Positions 50,629 to 61,955 of a DNA stretch of 64,000 nucleotides are shown here, one piece after another. The DNA is from Linepithema humile. Lineage: Eukaryota > Arthropoda > Insecta > Hymenoptera > Formicidae. Positions within the stretch are counted from its first letter, which is position 1, and the number at the start of each line of letters is the position of its first letter. The notes under the pieces were generated by a model. The model did no database searches and was not told the origin of the DNA. It saw only the letters and a list, made by a program, of their open reading frames with translations. The stretch is taken from positions 29,985,418 to 30,049,417 of the forward strand of contig NC_090130.1 of assembly GCF_040581485.1 (NCBI RefSeq), given 5' to 3'. Both the position numbers and the translations under genes were made by a program.

Positions 50629-51310
50629 AAGAAGAAGATAAATAAAAAAGCGAAGCGATTGTGGAATTCTTATCGACGCGAGGGACGAACGAGTCCATTT
50701 GAGAGAGGCGAGAGATTTCGCGCTCCTCTCCCCAAAGTAGTGATGCCGTTGGTCCGACAGGTAGTCCCGATGGTCCATCCGTGTCCTTCGGTTGCGCTGG
50801 TGGCGCGACCCCGAGTGTATCGAATCGAGGATCTTCGCAGATTTTCGGAGAGCTTCGTTCACCCACGAACGGGCTCCCGCGGGTTCTCCCGGGCGCTCGA
50901 CACGTCGCTCAGTGTACTGCGTGGCAGCCTGGACCGCGGGCGACCTTACAGCCTCGACCGCGCGGCGCGACGGGACGCGCGTCGACGCGGTTGCTTGCGT
51001 GCCTTCGAGAACACACACACGAGAACGCGCTCGCTCGCTCGCTCGATCCGACCGCGCGCCCTTCTGCGTGTTTTGGAACGCACACACAGCATCTGCGTCA
51101 GCCAGCGCGCGCGGCACATGGTCCTCTCGCCTCCCGACTCGCAGCACCCCCGATCTCGTACGAGGTCGTCTCTCCGCTCGAGGTGGCCTGATCAGTAGCA
51201 CGAGCGCGGCACGAGCGCGGCACGCAACAGCGCAGTCAGGAAGTGCCGGGAAAAGAGGGGGTGTCATGATCGGCCTCCAAGTCTACGCGCATCGCATCAT
51301 CATTAGCTGA
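50561..51310. promoter_or_regulatory. CG-dense patch next to an AG repeat, promoter-like by composition only
   Basis: A (GA)14 repeat at 50597-50624 is followed by some 600 bases dense in CG and CGCG, with GCTCGCTCGCTCG near 51035 and a duplicated CACGAGCGCGG at 51197-51220. GAGA-type repeats beside CpG-rich DNA occur at insect promoters. However, no TATA box, initiator or downstream exon could be tied to it. All six frames have long open runs here (up to 237 codons), caused by the scarcity of AT-rich stops. Confidence 0.22.
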
Positions 51311-51896
51311 CTAGCGACTGGTCCAAGATCGAATATGACGTTCGGGAGCGACGGCGGTACTAGAGAAAACGCGACATTGCGACTGACACGTGTGGCATCG
51401 ACGAAATCGTAGCAGAATGTGTTAATAATATACTACGAGGATCTACGAGCTCGGAATTATCGATTGATCGAACGGGAAAAGCGGCAAGGTCGAATCCGGT
51501 GAAACTGCGCTTTTCAAAGTGGGTCGAAGCTGCGGCACATTTACTCTCGCTGCAACGAGAGGAGCCGCACCATTTCTCCGTAGAGATCCGCGGGAGATTT
51601 GCGGCAAGCCGAGCGTACGTGTGTGCGCGCGCGCGCGCGTCACACACGCGTGCATTTCCACACGCGTGACTATGATGCATAACGCAGACCAAGCATTACG
51701 GTACAAGCGCGGTTCTTTGCCTCTTGATAGCTAAAAGCGGGTAGTACACGGTGTTTGTGGCGAAAAGAGGACTGGAGACTGCGGAAAAGAGAGAGGGTGT
51801 CACGAAGAAGGGGGTGACAAAAGCGAGAAAGGGAGACCGGGAGAGAGAAATTGCTCGTGAGAGAAGTGGAAGGGAGAGAGAACAAGAGAGAGAGCA

Positions 51897-51928
<32 letters not shown>

Positions 51929-52110
51929 GCAGACAGAGTGGAGCTGGAGAGAGTAATGATCGTGACGACGGTCGTGCGGACAAATGAACACCTCGGCACA
52001 GCGTTTGGGATATTCCAAGTAAGTAGCAATGCGCAACGCCGAGTTGCATTATATTGCGGAAACGCTCGCTTTAATATATCTGCCTAGTTTTAAGCGTAAA
52101 TTATTTCAGC
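51311..52110. other. Non-coding DNA with alternating GTGCGCGC and (AG)12 repeats
   Basis: GTGTGCGCGCGCGCGCGTC near 51620-51640 is a Z-DNA-prone alternating purine-pyrimidine run. 51740-51960 is purine-rich with an AG repeat at 51897-51920. A donor-like CCAA/GTAAGTAG at about 52018 follows, without an acceptable acceptor before it. Confidence 0.4.
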
Positions 52111-55100
52111 CGCCGAGACTAGCTTCTTCGCGATAGCAAACGTACACTATCTGAGAAAATAAAAACTGCCCGAGGCGCGCGAGGATTTCGACGCTCGACC
52201 TCGACGAGTCTCTTCAACTGAATCAAAAATAGAAGGATCGATACGTCTTGTGTACCTAACATACCAAATATGCCGAGCAAAGTATTGGCAGGAGAGAAAA
52301 CTTTCGAGGGAAAATATTTTCGGAAGGGATTTTTAACTAAACCGTCACGCGATTACTTGACGCACGCTGTTTTCTCCGTTCTTTTTTTTGCGCGCCGCCG
52401 CTTCACGCTCGGGAAATTTTATTGCTGGTCATTTTTCAAGCCCGAATCGCCGATGGAAATCATGGGGGCTGGTAATGGATACATGCATGCTGCCTAAGCC
52501 AGCACATTTGGCGCGAAATCCAACACGCGGTTGGCATCGAATCGACCGATCGTGCGGCAACGCGTACACATCATGGATCGCGCTTAACGATAGCTTTCAC
52601 GCCAAAATCCCCGGAAAAAAATCTAACCAGCCACGACAAAAAAAAAAGAAAGAAAAAAAACTCAGCAAGAAAAAAGTTCTGGCACGGCATTTATCGCCAA
52701 TATATTAACCGACGCTGAAATGAGTCTGCTTTAATTTATTCAATAAGTCTGAATCGGGACGCATTTAATTGCTCGGCGCGCACCAATTGTTCCGTATAAT
52801 TCGAAAAAGTTTTTCTATTTCACTTTGAGATTGCGTTTCGCGGAGATGTCGGCAGCGCTGTCGATACGGTTAAAGGATACGACCTCGAGATTCGCTCGAC
52901 CCATTTTTCATGATTTTCAGAAAAAAAAAAGACCACTTCTGTTGCATAATAAAATAGAACGCATTCACTTTTATGCCTTTAATTGTGTTATCTACATTAC
53001 GATCCGTTCTTTTTTTTTTCTCTTTTCAAAGAAACATGTTTGAAATCGCACAGTGGTTTTGTTTCACTTTTCGGTCGCTTGCGTTTCCTGCTGCAACCGA
53101 ATCAGTTTCCGCGATCGCATCCTTCAATTCTTCCTGTTAATTAAAGCCAGATGGAGCGAACCACCCCGGAAAGGTCGGGGCCGATCAATCTTCACAGATC
53201 ATACCGCCGTGCGCAATACCGTGAGATGGATTACATCCGACTCAAAATTTGTAGTACTTCTTCGGGGCGGGTCGTATACCACGTCGATGTATAACATTAG
53301 CATTTATATGGGCACGCCAGCGAGATTCCGCGCGCGCGGGTGGCTCGGCAGCGAAATCCGAACGAAGCGAGATCCGGCGGAAGAGAGAGGTGTCGCGAGC
53401 AGAAGCGAACGAGCGAAAAGACGCGGGTTAAAGGCGACGAGAACGGAGCGCATTCCGCATAGTTCAGGACGAGTCAACATATTTTTCAGCGTCATCCCGG
53501 AATCAGCGTTGCCGTCGTCATGGTCGTCAGGACCATTCGTATCGAGCGTGAAACGCTCGGCAGGAACGAAAAGGGGGAGGGGGGGGGACGATACCAACAT
53601 TTTTCGAGGCATGTATTACCGGAACGTTGCACGGAAATTGGACTCTGTCCGATATATCACCGACTTATCATTAGAGACGGCAACGACAAATTCCCCGCAC
53701 GCAAATTTTTTGCGGAAATTTTTTTATGTGAGACTTCGCGAGAGCGCAGAGGGCACGAAGCGGAGCTGCAATTTTGCCAAAGATACATCGTCCGCGACCA
53801 GGAGGGGGCAATATACAGCATTTATATTAGCATTTATATAAGGGTAGAGTAACTACGCTCTTTCTGCGGGGCCTCTACGTGCTCCGGGCAAAAAAGAACG
53901 AGGGCAAAATCCACGCCGTGAGATAAGTGCTTCTTCCCTCGTGCGGCTAGCGGGATCCACGCCGAAGCGTGTGTTTTGCACGCACAGGAAAATTAAACAA
54001 CACCGGATAACAGTTATATGTTTACGTACGCGGGGGGGGGGGAAGGGGAGGGAGACGTGTAAAGTCAGTTGGAAATATTTTACACTAAGACACCGACTTA
54101 CAAATGGGAAATTCGAAATATTTATTCAAGCAACGACGCGGCAATAACTCCACGGATTCTACCAACTCGCTCGGCGAGCGAAAACAAAGGTTAGCCGTGA
54201 ATAGAGTGTTGAGCGAGGGTGGAGTGAGATGATGGAGAGTGAGAAGAGCGGACGAGACTGCAAAGATGTAAAGGGTCGGAAACGCGAGTTACAAATAGCA
54301 GAGCGCACAATTAAGTGGCCACCAAACCGTGGCCAAAGTTCGCCCGGAAAGAGATTATCGGCTAATTATCAGTTTACAAAAGGCGATCCTAAAATTGCAG
54401 TCGTGTCGGATTAGCGCCGTAGTTATATCCCCGGAATAATAGTCGAGGCGGCTGTTTGGCTGGTTCGCCGTGCGCGGCGAACAAACGAACGAGAGAGAGC
54501 GCGAGCGGAGCGTATGTGCGTGTGTTTTCGGCGCGGTAAGTTGCGCGCTGTACCGCTGCATTATATTAACGTGTGCACAGACGCGGTTAAAGCACAGCTC
54601 TCTCTCTCTCTCTCTGTTCCACCCATCCTCCCGCGCGTAGGAGGTGATGACGAGATCCAGACGCGAGTTGCAGAAAGGGGCTCGCCGCGCCGCGAGGCGT
54701 ACAGCGTTACTTTATTGCTCGTGTCAAAGGCAATCACCGACGCCCGCCCTCTCGCGCTCGCCCCTTTCCGTCGCTCAGCCCAGTTTCTCTGACGTGGTAC
54801 TTTGACGATCACGTCACGCGGCCGTTTGTACGGTGTATTTCCGCGGTTTCGCATCGATGGCAAAATTGCTGACACGATCGTAAAGCGGGATTCCGCGAGA
54901 CGTTTTCACGTTACTACTTTTGTTCTTTTCCGTCCGATCAAACACGGAGCAACGGCGTCGTTGTTCCGGAAGACGACGTCGCCGACCTGGTAGCGACGTC
55001 GGTAAAAAGCTCATAAGGAAATAAAAACTTTCGGACGTTCCGGGGAGAGGAAGACGACCCGGAGGGGGTTTCCGCGCGCATTTTTCATCTCTGGAAAGCA

Positions 55101-56230
55101 TATTTTATCGGAGACGACCGTAAGTTATTCGAAAGTTCGTCCGGCAAGTTTTATCCTTTGAAAATAAATTGCAAAAGACAAATCCGCATTTCTTTCTCTT
55201 CTTTTTTTCCTCTTCAGTCAACCGATTGAATGTGTGTAAACGAGATTCTTGATGATTATAAAAGTTACGAGAGAAGGGAAAGATCCGCGCGCAAAAGAAA
55301 AAAATTATATCGCACAGTCGACGAACTTCCGAAATTGAGAAAGTAATTTACCTTGCCCCCTTCGTTCTCTATACAAATACAGGCGCGGGACACGCGAGGG
55401 AGGGCGGAACTCTATTTCCGTAATCAATTAAAAGCGTGGGTAAGACGTTCTCGAGATGATATCGACGCCCTTCTCCGGGCTCTTCTTCCCCGTAGTTTCC
55501 TCCGTGCCTTCTACCGCGGTATCTACTACCGTGCTCGAATTATCGGCTCCGCAAACTCGTCGTTTTTCTTTCCCATTTTCCCAGGCGGGATTATCAGCGG
55601 AGGGGAAAGCCTCCGAAACAACCACAACTATCGCGCGCTCGTCCTCTCGCTTCTCGCCGCTCACTTAATTTACTCCATTGGCTTACGGCCGGCGCGGCGA
55701 CGCGTCCGATTTTTCCCCGAACCGGCTATCAGTCCTCCAAATCAAATAACATAATTTTGCTAAGGCCACCGTCGGTAAGAGCACCGATCCCTTTTCCTCG
55801 AGCTCGGCGAAATCCCACGGCCGAATTTATGGAGGACTCCGTGGTCGCGACGTTCGCCCCGTGGGTCTACACGTGTTCGAAACGTGTCTAGGAACCAACC
55901 TACACGAGCACGAGCGCGCGCGCGCGTGCTCGCACACATGGATACAGCAATGACATCGCGGGGGTGAAATAAAGTAACACCCCCCCGCACCGAGGGGGAT
56001 GGCCGTAGTGCGGCCTCCGACTTGTAGTCGCGATAAATTTTCCTCGGCTTTAGCGATGTCGTGCGCGGCCGCAGAATGGTATTTTCAATCCTTTGTACAA
56101 GTAACAGAAAAGTGACAAAGGAAGAATAGCGGTGATTCAAGACGACATATGCTCCGGACGACGAGCGAAGGATTTTCGGTCGGCAAGAACGCTGCAGTCG
56201 CGCGTACAGCAAAATATCACGAGAAACTTG
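52111..56230. other. Non-coding DNA; contains the longest stop-free run in the window
   Basis: The frame 53053-53841 (plus) is stop-free for 262 codons. It starts with GTG; its first ATG is 53287 (184 codons). It is Arg/Ser-rich, its complement is open over 102 codons, and an acceptor-like ATATTTTTCAG lies inside near 53489. Simple repeats: G runs near 53577-53587 and 54032-54042 and a CT repeat at 54598-54615. A strong acceptor TTTTTTTCCTCTTCAG ends near 55217 with no open exon after it. 55900-55930 has an alternating GCGC run. Confidence 0.3.
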
Positions 56231-56239
56231 GCTCATTTA

Positions 56240-57640
56240 TTTACAGGTTCCATTAAAGGGGGCAACAAAAGCCTTTTAAAGCGAACCAGTAATTTATAAT
56301 TAAATTATGTAATGGATCGCTCACGCATACATGGAGCACTCTTAATCTTTTATAAACAATAAAAAATTCAAAATAAAAAGCGGCATAAATTGAGCGCGTT
56401 TTTCAATTAAAAAAAAAATAATAATTTTTGCTTTACGCGACAATCGCGATATGGATATTAAAATCTCATCTTTCGCTGATATTGTTGCCCGTGACTCGTG
56501 ACTGGTTATAAAAATTCAAACTTTACTCGCAAAAATACACGCAATACGCCAAAAAAAAAAAAAAAGTTTGGTGCAGAGCGAAAGCGAAGTTGTAACAGAC
56601 TCGTAATTAAATTCCAAAATGGATTGCACTCCACCAGGACAGGACGGCGTTTCCAATCTTTTATGAACAGGAGACAATACGTGAATGACAACGATTTAGT
56701 CCGTATTCGATAAATAAACGTTTTTAAATCGACAGAATAATAACGATATAGATATGGAAATTACACCTCTTTGCAAGTACAGTTATTATCAACGCATAAA
56801 TTCATTATACGAAGAATATTTCTATAAAAAAGATCAGTCTCTTATATCGTGTTTATCGGGTTTTAAAGAAAAGAAGACCGTTAGACCGAATAAAAACAAC
56901 TTTTATTAGATCCTCGACTAAATTTTAAAATTAAATAGAACGCCAGACGCTCCACTATTGTACAACTACAATTTGAATTTTTTTTCAGCGAAAGAATATT
57001 TTCAAAGTAATAATAATATTGTGCGTTTGTGTTCAACGAGCAAAAATTTTAATTTAGCAGAACAAAGACGAGACTGATGGGAAAACCATATTTCTTCATA
57101 ATCAAATCGTTAATTAAACCACGGTTAATTATAAAAAAATCTAAATTTTATATATATAAAGTGCTCTATTGCATACTGCACTACACCTTGCCGACTTTAA
57201 ATTTTGCATGTGAATACGATATATCGCACCTAGCAAAAGAATCTCGAGGGCGGAGTGCAAAAGCGAGGTTTTAACAGGCTTGTAATGAAAAGCCGAAGTG
57301 GATTACGGTTCATTCCTCCGGCACAGCACATCTCCAATTTTTTTATAATCTACCGAGGGGTTTAAAATTGAGATGAGAACAATCGTGGGCGTTCGTTCGA
57401 CAAAGAGATTATTTCACTCCGGCAGCGAAAATCGCTTTTTTTTTGCATCGGTATCGCTCTCTTATAGCTCTATAAATCCGCCCGTCGTGAAAGTTCAAAT
57501 CTTGGCTCGTAAAAGGGATCACTCTTTATGTACGATACACGCGGACTGCCAAAAAAAAAGATCGCCGGAGAGAAAGCGAATTTGTAACAGCCCGGTAATT
57601 AAATTACGAAATGGATTGCCATCCCTTCGGTCGGCGTTAC
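56240..57640 (+). repeat. Degenerate tandem array, about 4-5 units with a 305-340 bp period
   Basis: A shared block (AAAGCGA..TGTAACAG..GTAATTAAATT..ATGGATTGC) occurs with anchors AAAGCGA at about 56278, 56581, 57260 and 57573, that is 303, 679 and 313 bases apart. The middle gap is two periods, and a very weak extra copy lies near 56911-56957. AATCTTTTAT(A/G)AACA follows the block in the first two copies and a variant in the third. Flanks of copies 2 and 4 also match (TTCAAA..CTCG..ACACGC..GCCAAAAAAAAA). The units are too diverged to be a young satellite. The origin is unknown. Confidence 0.65.
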
Positions 57641-58688
57641 GGCCGTTGTGTGCTTCGCGCTCACCGCTCATCCCTCTGTCCGGGCTTTTACATTCGAGTT
57701 ATATGAGATCCCGCGATATCCGGAGGGCATGGGCGAGAGCGCGCGAAGGATCTCCATTATATCCTCGATAACCGCGCACAACGGCACAACGACGTTACCG
57801 TTTATCCAATTTTTGGAATTAATCGAACGGTACGGATAGAAAGGCGAAGATCGCCGTTGCTAAAATCGGTCGTCTGAAAATCGCATCGGCATCGCGGTTC
57901 GGTTATACACCTCGTTTAGAGCGGGGCTAACCAGGGTCGTTTGCCCTGGTTTGTTCCGCGTCCCCGTAGTCCGATGGCGCGTATCGGCCAAGTGCCGCAA
58001 TAAAGGGAATTTGCGGGTGCGCCAAGCCTTAACGATAGAAACTTACGGGGTTCGCCGCCACGGAAATCGCGTAGTCGCCGGCGCGGCTGCTTTCACGCGA
58101 CCGTTTCCACGACTGTTTCGCAGCGGTCCGGAGCGAATCTGCGAGCGGGACGCGCCGCCGGTTATAATTTCGTGAGTTAAGGTCCCGAGGATCGAGGGTT
58201 GGGATCGTGCCGGGCACGACAACTTCGGCCGATGCCGCTGTGCCGGGCGAGGAGGACACTTTCGGCGGTAAACTTCGCTCGTATATTACGCCGAACTCCG
58301 CGGTAATTGATTTTGCACAATCGCGTTAAACTGGAAGTGGGTTTCAGGCACCGCCGCCGCCGCCGCCGCCGCTACCGCCGCCACGATATCCCACCAGCGA
58401 TCGTGGGCGGCTGTAACGTTGCGCCCATTACTGCTCGTCCCTTTTTCCCCCAAATCCGAACGATCGGAACTTTTTCCGATAATTATCGCTTCGTTTCACT
58501 CCGCGCAAACTGCAGCTTAGCGTCGCGCGCGCTGATACCGTCCTAAGTATCGTGCTGCGGCGATGGTGTTGCGATGGCCGAGCACCGTAAAAGTAGCTAC
58601 CAAGCGGCGAATCTGTGCACTCTGTAAATTACTTTCGGCATAACAGATATTTGCCCTGTCGGCGCCCGGCTTTTCATTTAATTTACAG
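57641..58688. other. Non-coding DNA, CG-rich, with GCC repeat
   Basis: A CCG trinucleotide run lies at 58350-58382. The rest is CG-rich with short frames on both strands. The block ends in an acceptor CATTTAATTTACAG at 58688. Confidence 0.4.
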
Positions 58689-58921
58689 TATCCCCAAGTT
58701 CATAATTACGATCATTAATCTTTTATCGACGATCGCGCTTTTTGCAAGTTGCTCCTGACTTAACAAAGGACACAAACGGGCGCAGGTCGACGTCGACCCT
58801 TTATTCTTTCAACCGACGCGGAATAGCGCCGCAGGTACGCCGATCGATAATTACCGTCGTTAGCTGTACGATGACACTCGGACATTGTTTCCATAAAAAT
58901 ATAAAGAATGACTTTGAAAAG
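58689..58921 (+). CDS. Candidate exon with ATG 58871 (17 codons), unknown small protein
   Basis: A good acceptor (TTTTCATTTAATTTACAG) precedes 58689. ATG at 58871 has A at -3. The 17 codons MTLGHCFHKNIKNDFEK end at a moderate donor AAG/GTACAC (58922) in phase 0. The same frame is open back to 58706, but no earlier ATG lies in it, and the exon start cannot be read through in that frame. It joins across a 118-bp intron to 59040-59189. The donor is not a strong match, so chance is a real alternative. Confidence 0.22.
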
Positions 58922-59039
58922 GTACACTCGAAACGCTCGTCGGTAGTAAATTAACCTGTGCGCTCTCTCACGACGTACATCTTTATTCATTATATTTGAC
59001 TAGCCATGAAATATAATTTATCGCCTTGTTCTCTTTCAG

Positions 59040-59189
59040 AGTTATCGCGAACTCAGCCGAGGATTGGTTTCGAATTTTATTACCGACTTGCTCTGCACTG
59101 TTCTTTATGTGACTTTGGTAAAAAATCGAGAAGCACGTTTTTATCAAGATCTGTACAAATATATTAGAAAATTTATTTTTCCAGTATGA
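59040..59189 (+). CDS. Candidate terminal exon, 49 codons plus stop, unknown protein
   Basis: A strong acceptor CCTTGTTCTCTTTCAG ends at 59039. Phase 0 gives SYRELSRGLVSNFITDLLCT, then a short hydrophobic stretch, a KNREARFYQDLYKYIRK segment and FIFPV, with TGA at 59187-59189. With 58871-58921 the product is 66 residues. It has mixed, protein-like composition with no repeats, unusual for an AT-richer region. No family is recognised and no polyadenylation signal was identified. A donor-like TTTG/GTAAAA inside (near 59118) could give a shorter internal exon instead. Confidence 0.27.
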   Translation, partial: SYRELSRGLVSNFITDLLCTVLYVTLVKNREARFYQDLYKYIRKFIFPV

Positions 59190-61249
59190 GGTTTTCTATT
59201 ATATCCTATGTTTTTTTTAGCGGAACACAGTTTATTCTGCCGTAAGTTTCCTTATTTTTCGGACGAAGGCGTTATCGACCGATCGAAGCACGAAGCACTT
59301 TAGCATTTTGATTCTTCCACCTTTTGTGTGGTCTCGTTCAAAGAAGCGACAGCATTGAGAATCGATAGTACGCCTCGTTTGTAGTTCTTAGCGCGTTTAG
59401 TTCTTTATTCTTCACGTTTGCGGAGCAAGAAAAAAATAATAATAGAAACGTACAAGAAAGCGATAAAAAAAGATGGAAAAGAAGTAGACAAATAATCCCA
59501 TTGCGTTTATTTCAGTTCAAACTAATTCACGTGACTTCAATCTATTGAAACCCGAGAGTGTTCTATCCTGAGAGACTTTTGTTTTAAGTGTAAAGAGAAA
59601 AGTTAATTCCGACACACGTACCATCAAACTCGAGAAGATCACAGCTTTAGTTTAGTGCGATAAAGTTTCCGGATCTTTGTAAAAGCTGTAATCGCAGCTT
59701 TTAGTTTCTCTTAATCGCGTCGAGAGCTTCAAGCACACGGTTGCACGTATTTGAAAAGAATATTTTTTTCAATTATTCTAAATTAGTACAAAAGGCAATT
59801 TTAAATAAATATAAAAATTTACTAATGCCGCATTTTTAATGAAATATCTTTCGCCGAAAATGTGTTGGTAAGCAGGCAAGGTTAGATTGTAGCGATGCGC
59901 GGGTATTTTTCTCAAATAAATCGACTACATTTCCGGCATTTTAGAGCTGAATTGCTGTTCACACACAATTTACAGCGCTCCATTTCCCCGTTCGCGAGCC
60001 GCGATCGCATCGTGCAATCAGCACGCGCGTTCCGTGCGCTCCGCTTTCGAATTCTTGAACGATTGTTTAGGATAGATTCGCAAAAGAACGAGCGTTGCGC
60101 GTTCCCGAGATGCCCGAAGGCCATTCGAGTAATGAAGGAATACAAAAAGATCTTGGAATGTTCGACTAACGATACAACGGTTTCCCTCGTCAACGATCCA
60201 ATGTTCGTTCGTGTGCTACGTACACTACTTCCGCCACTGTGCCGGAGACTTGAGAAACGGCGGAGGGATGAAATTTTCCTTATTACGAGCTTCGATTGAA
60301 TTCCCGGTCACCGTCTATAACAACATAGACGGGAAATTCGATATAACGAAAATCAAGTATGACAAATTTAATTTTAAGGTTCGACGGAGAGTTCGCGTTC
60401 TAACATGATTTCGCTGTAGTTACTCGAGTGGTTACTCGGAAAGCGGTTCTTTCCGAAACTATCGCGGTCTTCGGCAAGAATCGAAGGGAAAGAGAGGAGG
60501 ATGCAACGGGTGGGAGGGATGGCAGCTTTATCATCGACCCGCTCTGGACGTCCCTCTGTCCCTCCGTCAACCCTCGCGCACCACCGTAGAGCACTTACGG
60601 AGATGAGTGGCCGTGTAAGAAACACGATAAAACCGGGGAGGCGACGTACAAATTTCTCCACCGTGCGAATTACGGGATTCGGAAGGAAGGAAGGATACGT
60701 TCCGTCACGTTTCACCCTTGCTACTCTCATCCACACACAGATAGGGACGTGTGTACGGACACGGTCGGGGCCCCCGCGGCGTACCCTGCACGGTTCGTGA
60801 GCGTCCATATTTAATAAAGCAACGCGTCCTCACCCGCCGACCGTATATACTTTTCCACCTTGTGAAATGCCCCTTTCCATCTAGTACGAGCATTTCCACG
60901 TTACCAGAGCGACCTCTCACACTTTCGGCTTTTACTTCACCATCCGCGCTCCATCCGTCCGCTCTGCCTTCACTTTCGCACATTTTCAAAGCGGATTAAA
61001 AACGAATCGCGGTTTTGCAACATCGTGCATTATCTTCAAAATCTTTTAAATCCGGAATTTCCGCAGAAGGAGATCTCGTTACCTTAATTGCTTCGCTTTT
61101 AATGTTTGCTACGCTTTTTGAGAGCCGATCGCCAATTATTGGGAAAGTTTGGCAGGAGAATTGTTGTTTTCAATTAATTGGCTATCATGTAAAAACGTCA
61201 AAAATTATTATGACCATTCAGCTGATACAGTCGTAGTTGCATTGATAAA
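59190..61249. other. Non-coding DNA; 134-codon ATG frame at 59895-60299
   Basis: The frame 59895-60299 (plus) starts with ATG (MRGYFSQINRLH) and has balanced composition, but its complement is open over 93 codons and it has no splice or motif support. 60400-60990 is CG-rich with frames on both strands. 59190-59890 and 61000-61250 hold no supported feature. Confidence 0.3.
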
Positions 61250-61356
61250 TCAATAATTCAACACGCCGTGATATAGAATAATAATAATAAAACCTCGTTC
61301 TACGAAAAAGGGGGAAAAAAATATATGTTGAATTTTTGAGAGGAGAACGTCACTGA
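61250..61356 (-). CDS. Candidate second (terminal) exon of a small minus-strand gene
   Basis: On the minus strand a very pyrimidine-rich acceptor (TTTTTTCCTTTATATCTCTTCAG) precedes 61356. The upstream exon ends with one base of a codon (A); adding the first two bases here (TC) gives Ile. The frame then stays open for 34 codons (SDVLLSKIQH onward, ending YHGVLNY) to TGA at 61252-61250. The middle is hydrophobic (FFSPFF, GFIIIIL) and may be a membrane segment. The total product would be 58 residues. The intron would be 528 bases. The partner is chosen only on phase and site strength. Confidence 0.22.
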
Positions 61357-61494
61357 CTGAAGAGATATAAAGGAAAAAATTTATTTCTCCTTCATAAAGG
61401 GCGATTTATACAATTTGTACGTTTGTGCGCAGTAAGCATATTTCTCTGGTATATATATCTTTCGGTCGGAAATATATTATGTTTATCGTACCGC

Positions 61495-61521
61495 CGTAGC
61501 GTACCGTAGCGTACCGTAGCG
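61495..61521 (+). repeat. Short tandem repeat of CGTAGCGTAC, about 2.7 copies
   Basis: A 10-base unit (CGTAGCGTAC) repeats head to tail through 61521. It lies inside the putative intron of the minus-strand candidate. Confidence 0.8.
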
Positions 61522-61884
61522 TTCGCCAGTCCGAGCCCGCGCTTTAACCCTCATTCCACCCTCGTTTTACCCTCATCTCGAGTGCCTCCATGGCACCAGC
61601 CCGACCAGGATTACCACGAAACTCGGCGGAACGTCTCCAACTCTCATCGAATAAATAACAGGAGAAATCTGGTCGACTCTTGACCCGGAACGCGGTATAC
61701 CTCGGAAAGTCTTTTGGTGAATTGCAACGTCGGTCGTTTTCGTTTCAGAGATAGAAACGCCGCGCGCTAATAGCCACACGGATAAACAGTGGATGGCGAA
61801 TCGCTTTGACGAATTCGCGGTGACGTGCGCGCCGGTGCGAGATTCGCCAACACAAACATATAAACATGACGCTTTGTGACTTAC

Positions 61885-61955
61885 TCCTTTGTCCTTTGCC
61901 GGTGCGCACCGAAATCAGTCCGAAAGAAGTCCGCTCGTCGAGCTTTGCTGCCATC
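61885..61955 (-). CDS. Candidate first coding exon, 71 bp, unknown small protein
   Basis: On the minus strand the acceptor GTGTCTGTTTTAG is followed by G and then ATG at 61954-61952. Twenty-three codons (MAAKLDERTSFGLISVRTGK, then GQR) plus one base lead to a consensus donor GTAAGT at 61884. Both sites are good, the exon is GC-richer than its surroundings, and codons favour G/C at third positions. The frame is also open upstream of the acceptor, so the ATG need not be the start if an upstream exon is coding. The context of the ATG is weak (T at -3). No family is recognised. 61356-61250 is a phase-matching continuation. Confidence 0.33.

Noticed and set aside
50554..51267. 237-codon minus-strand frame
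   Set aside because: All frames in this CG-dense patch are long because stop codons are AT-rich; one end is an AG-repeat translation (SLSLSLS).
53053..53841. 262-codon plus-strand frame, the longest in the window
   Set aside because: Starts with GTG, is Arg/Ser-rich, has an open complement and no recognisable domain; length is near the chance limit in CG-rich DNA. The 184-codon part from ATG 53287 remains the only piece worth a homology search.
59895..60299. 134-codon ATG frame with balanced composition
   Set aside because: Length is expected by chance several times in this window, the complement is open over 93 codons, and no family is recognised.
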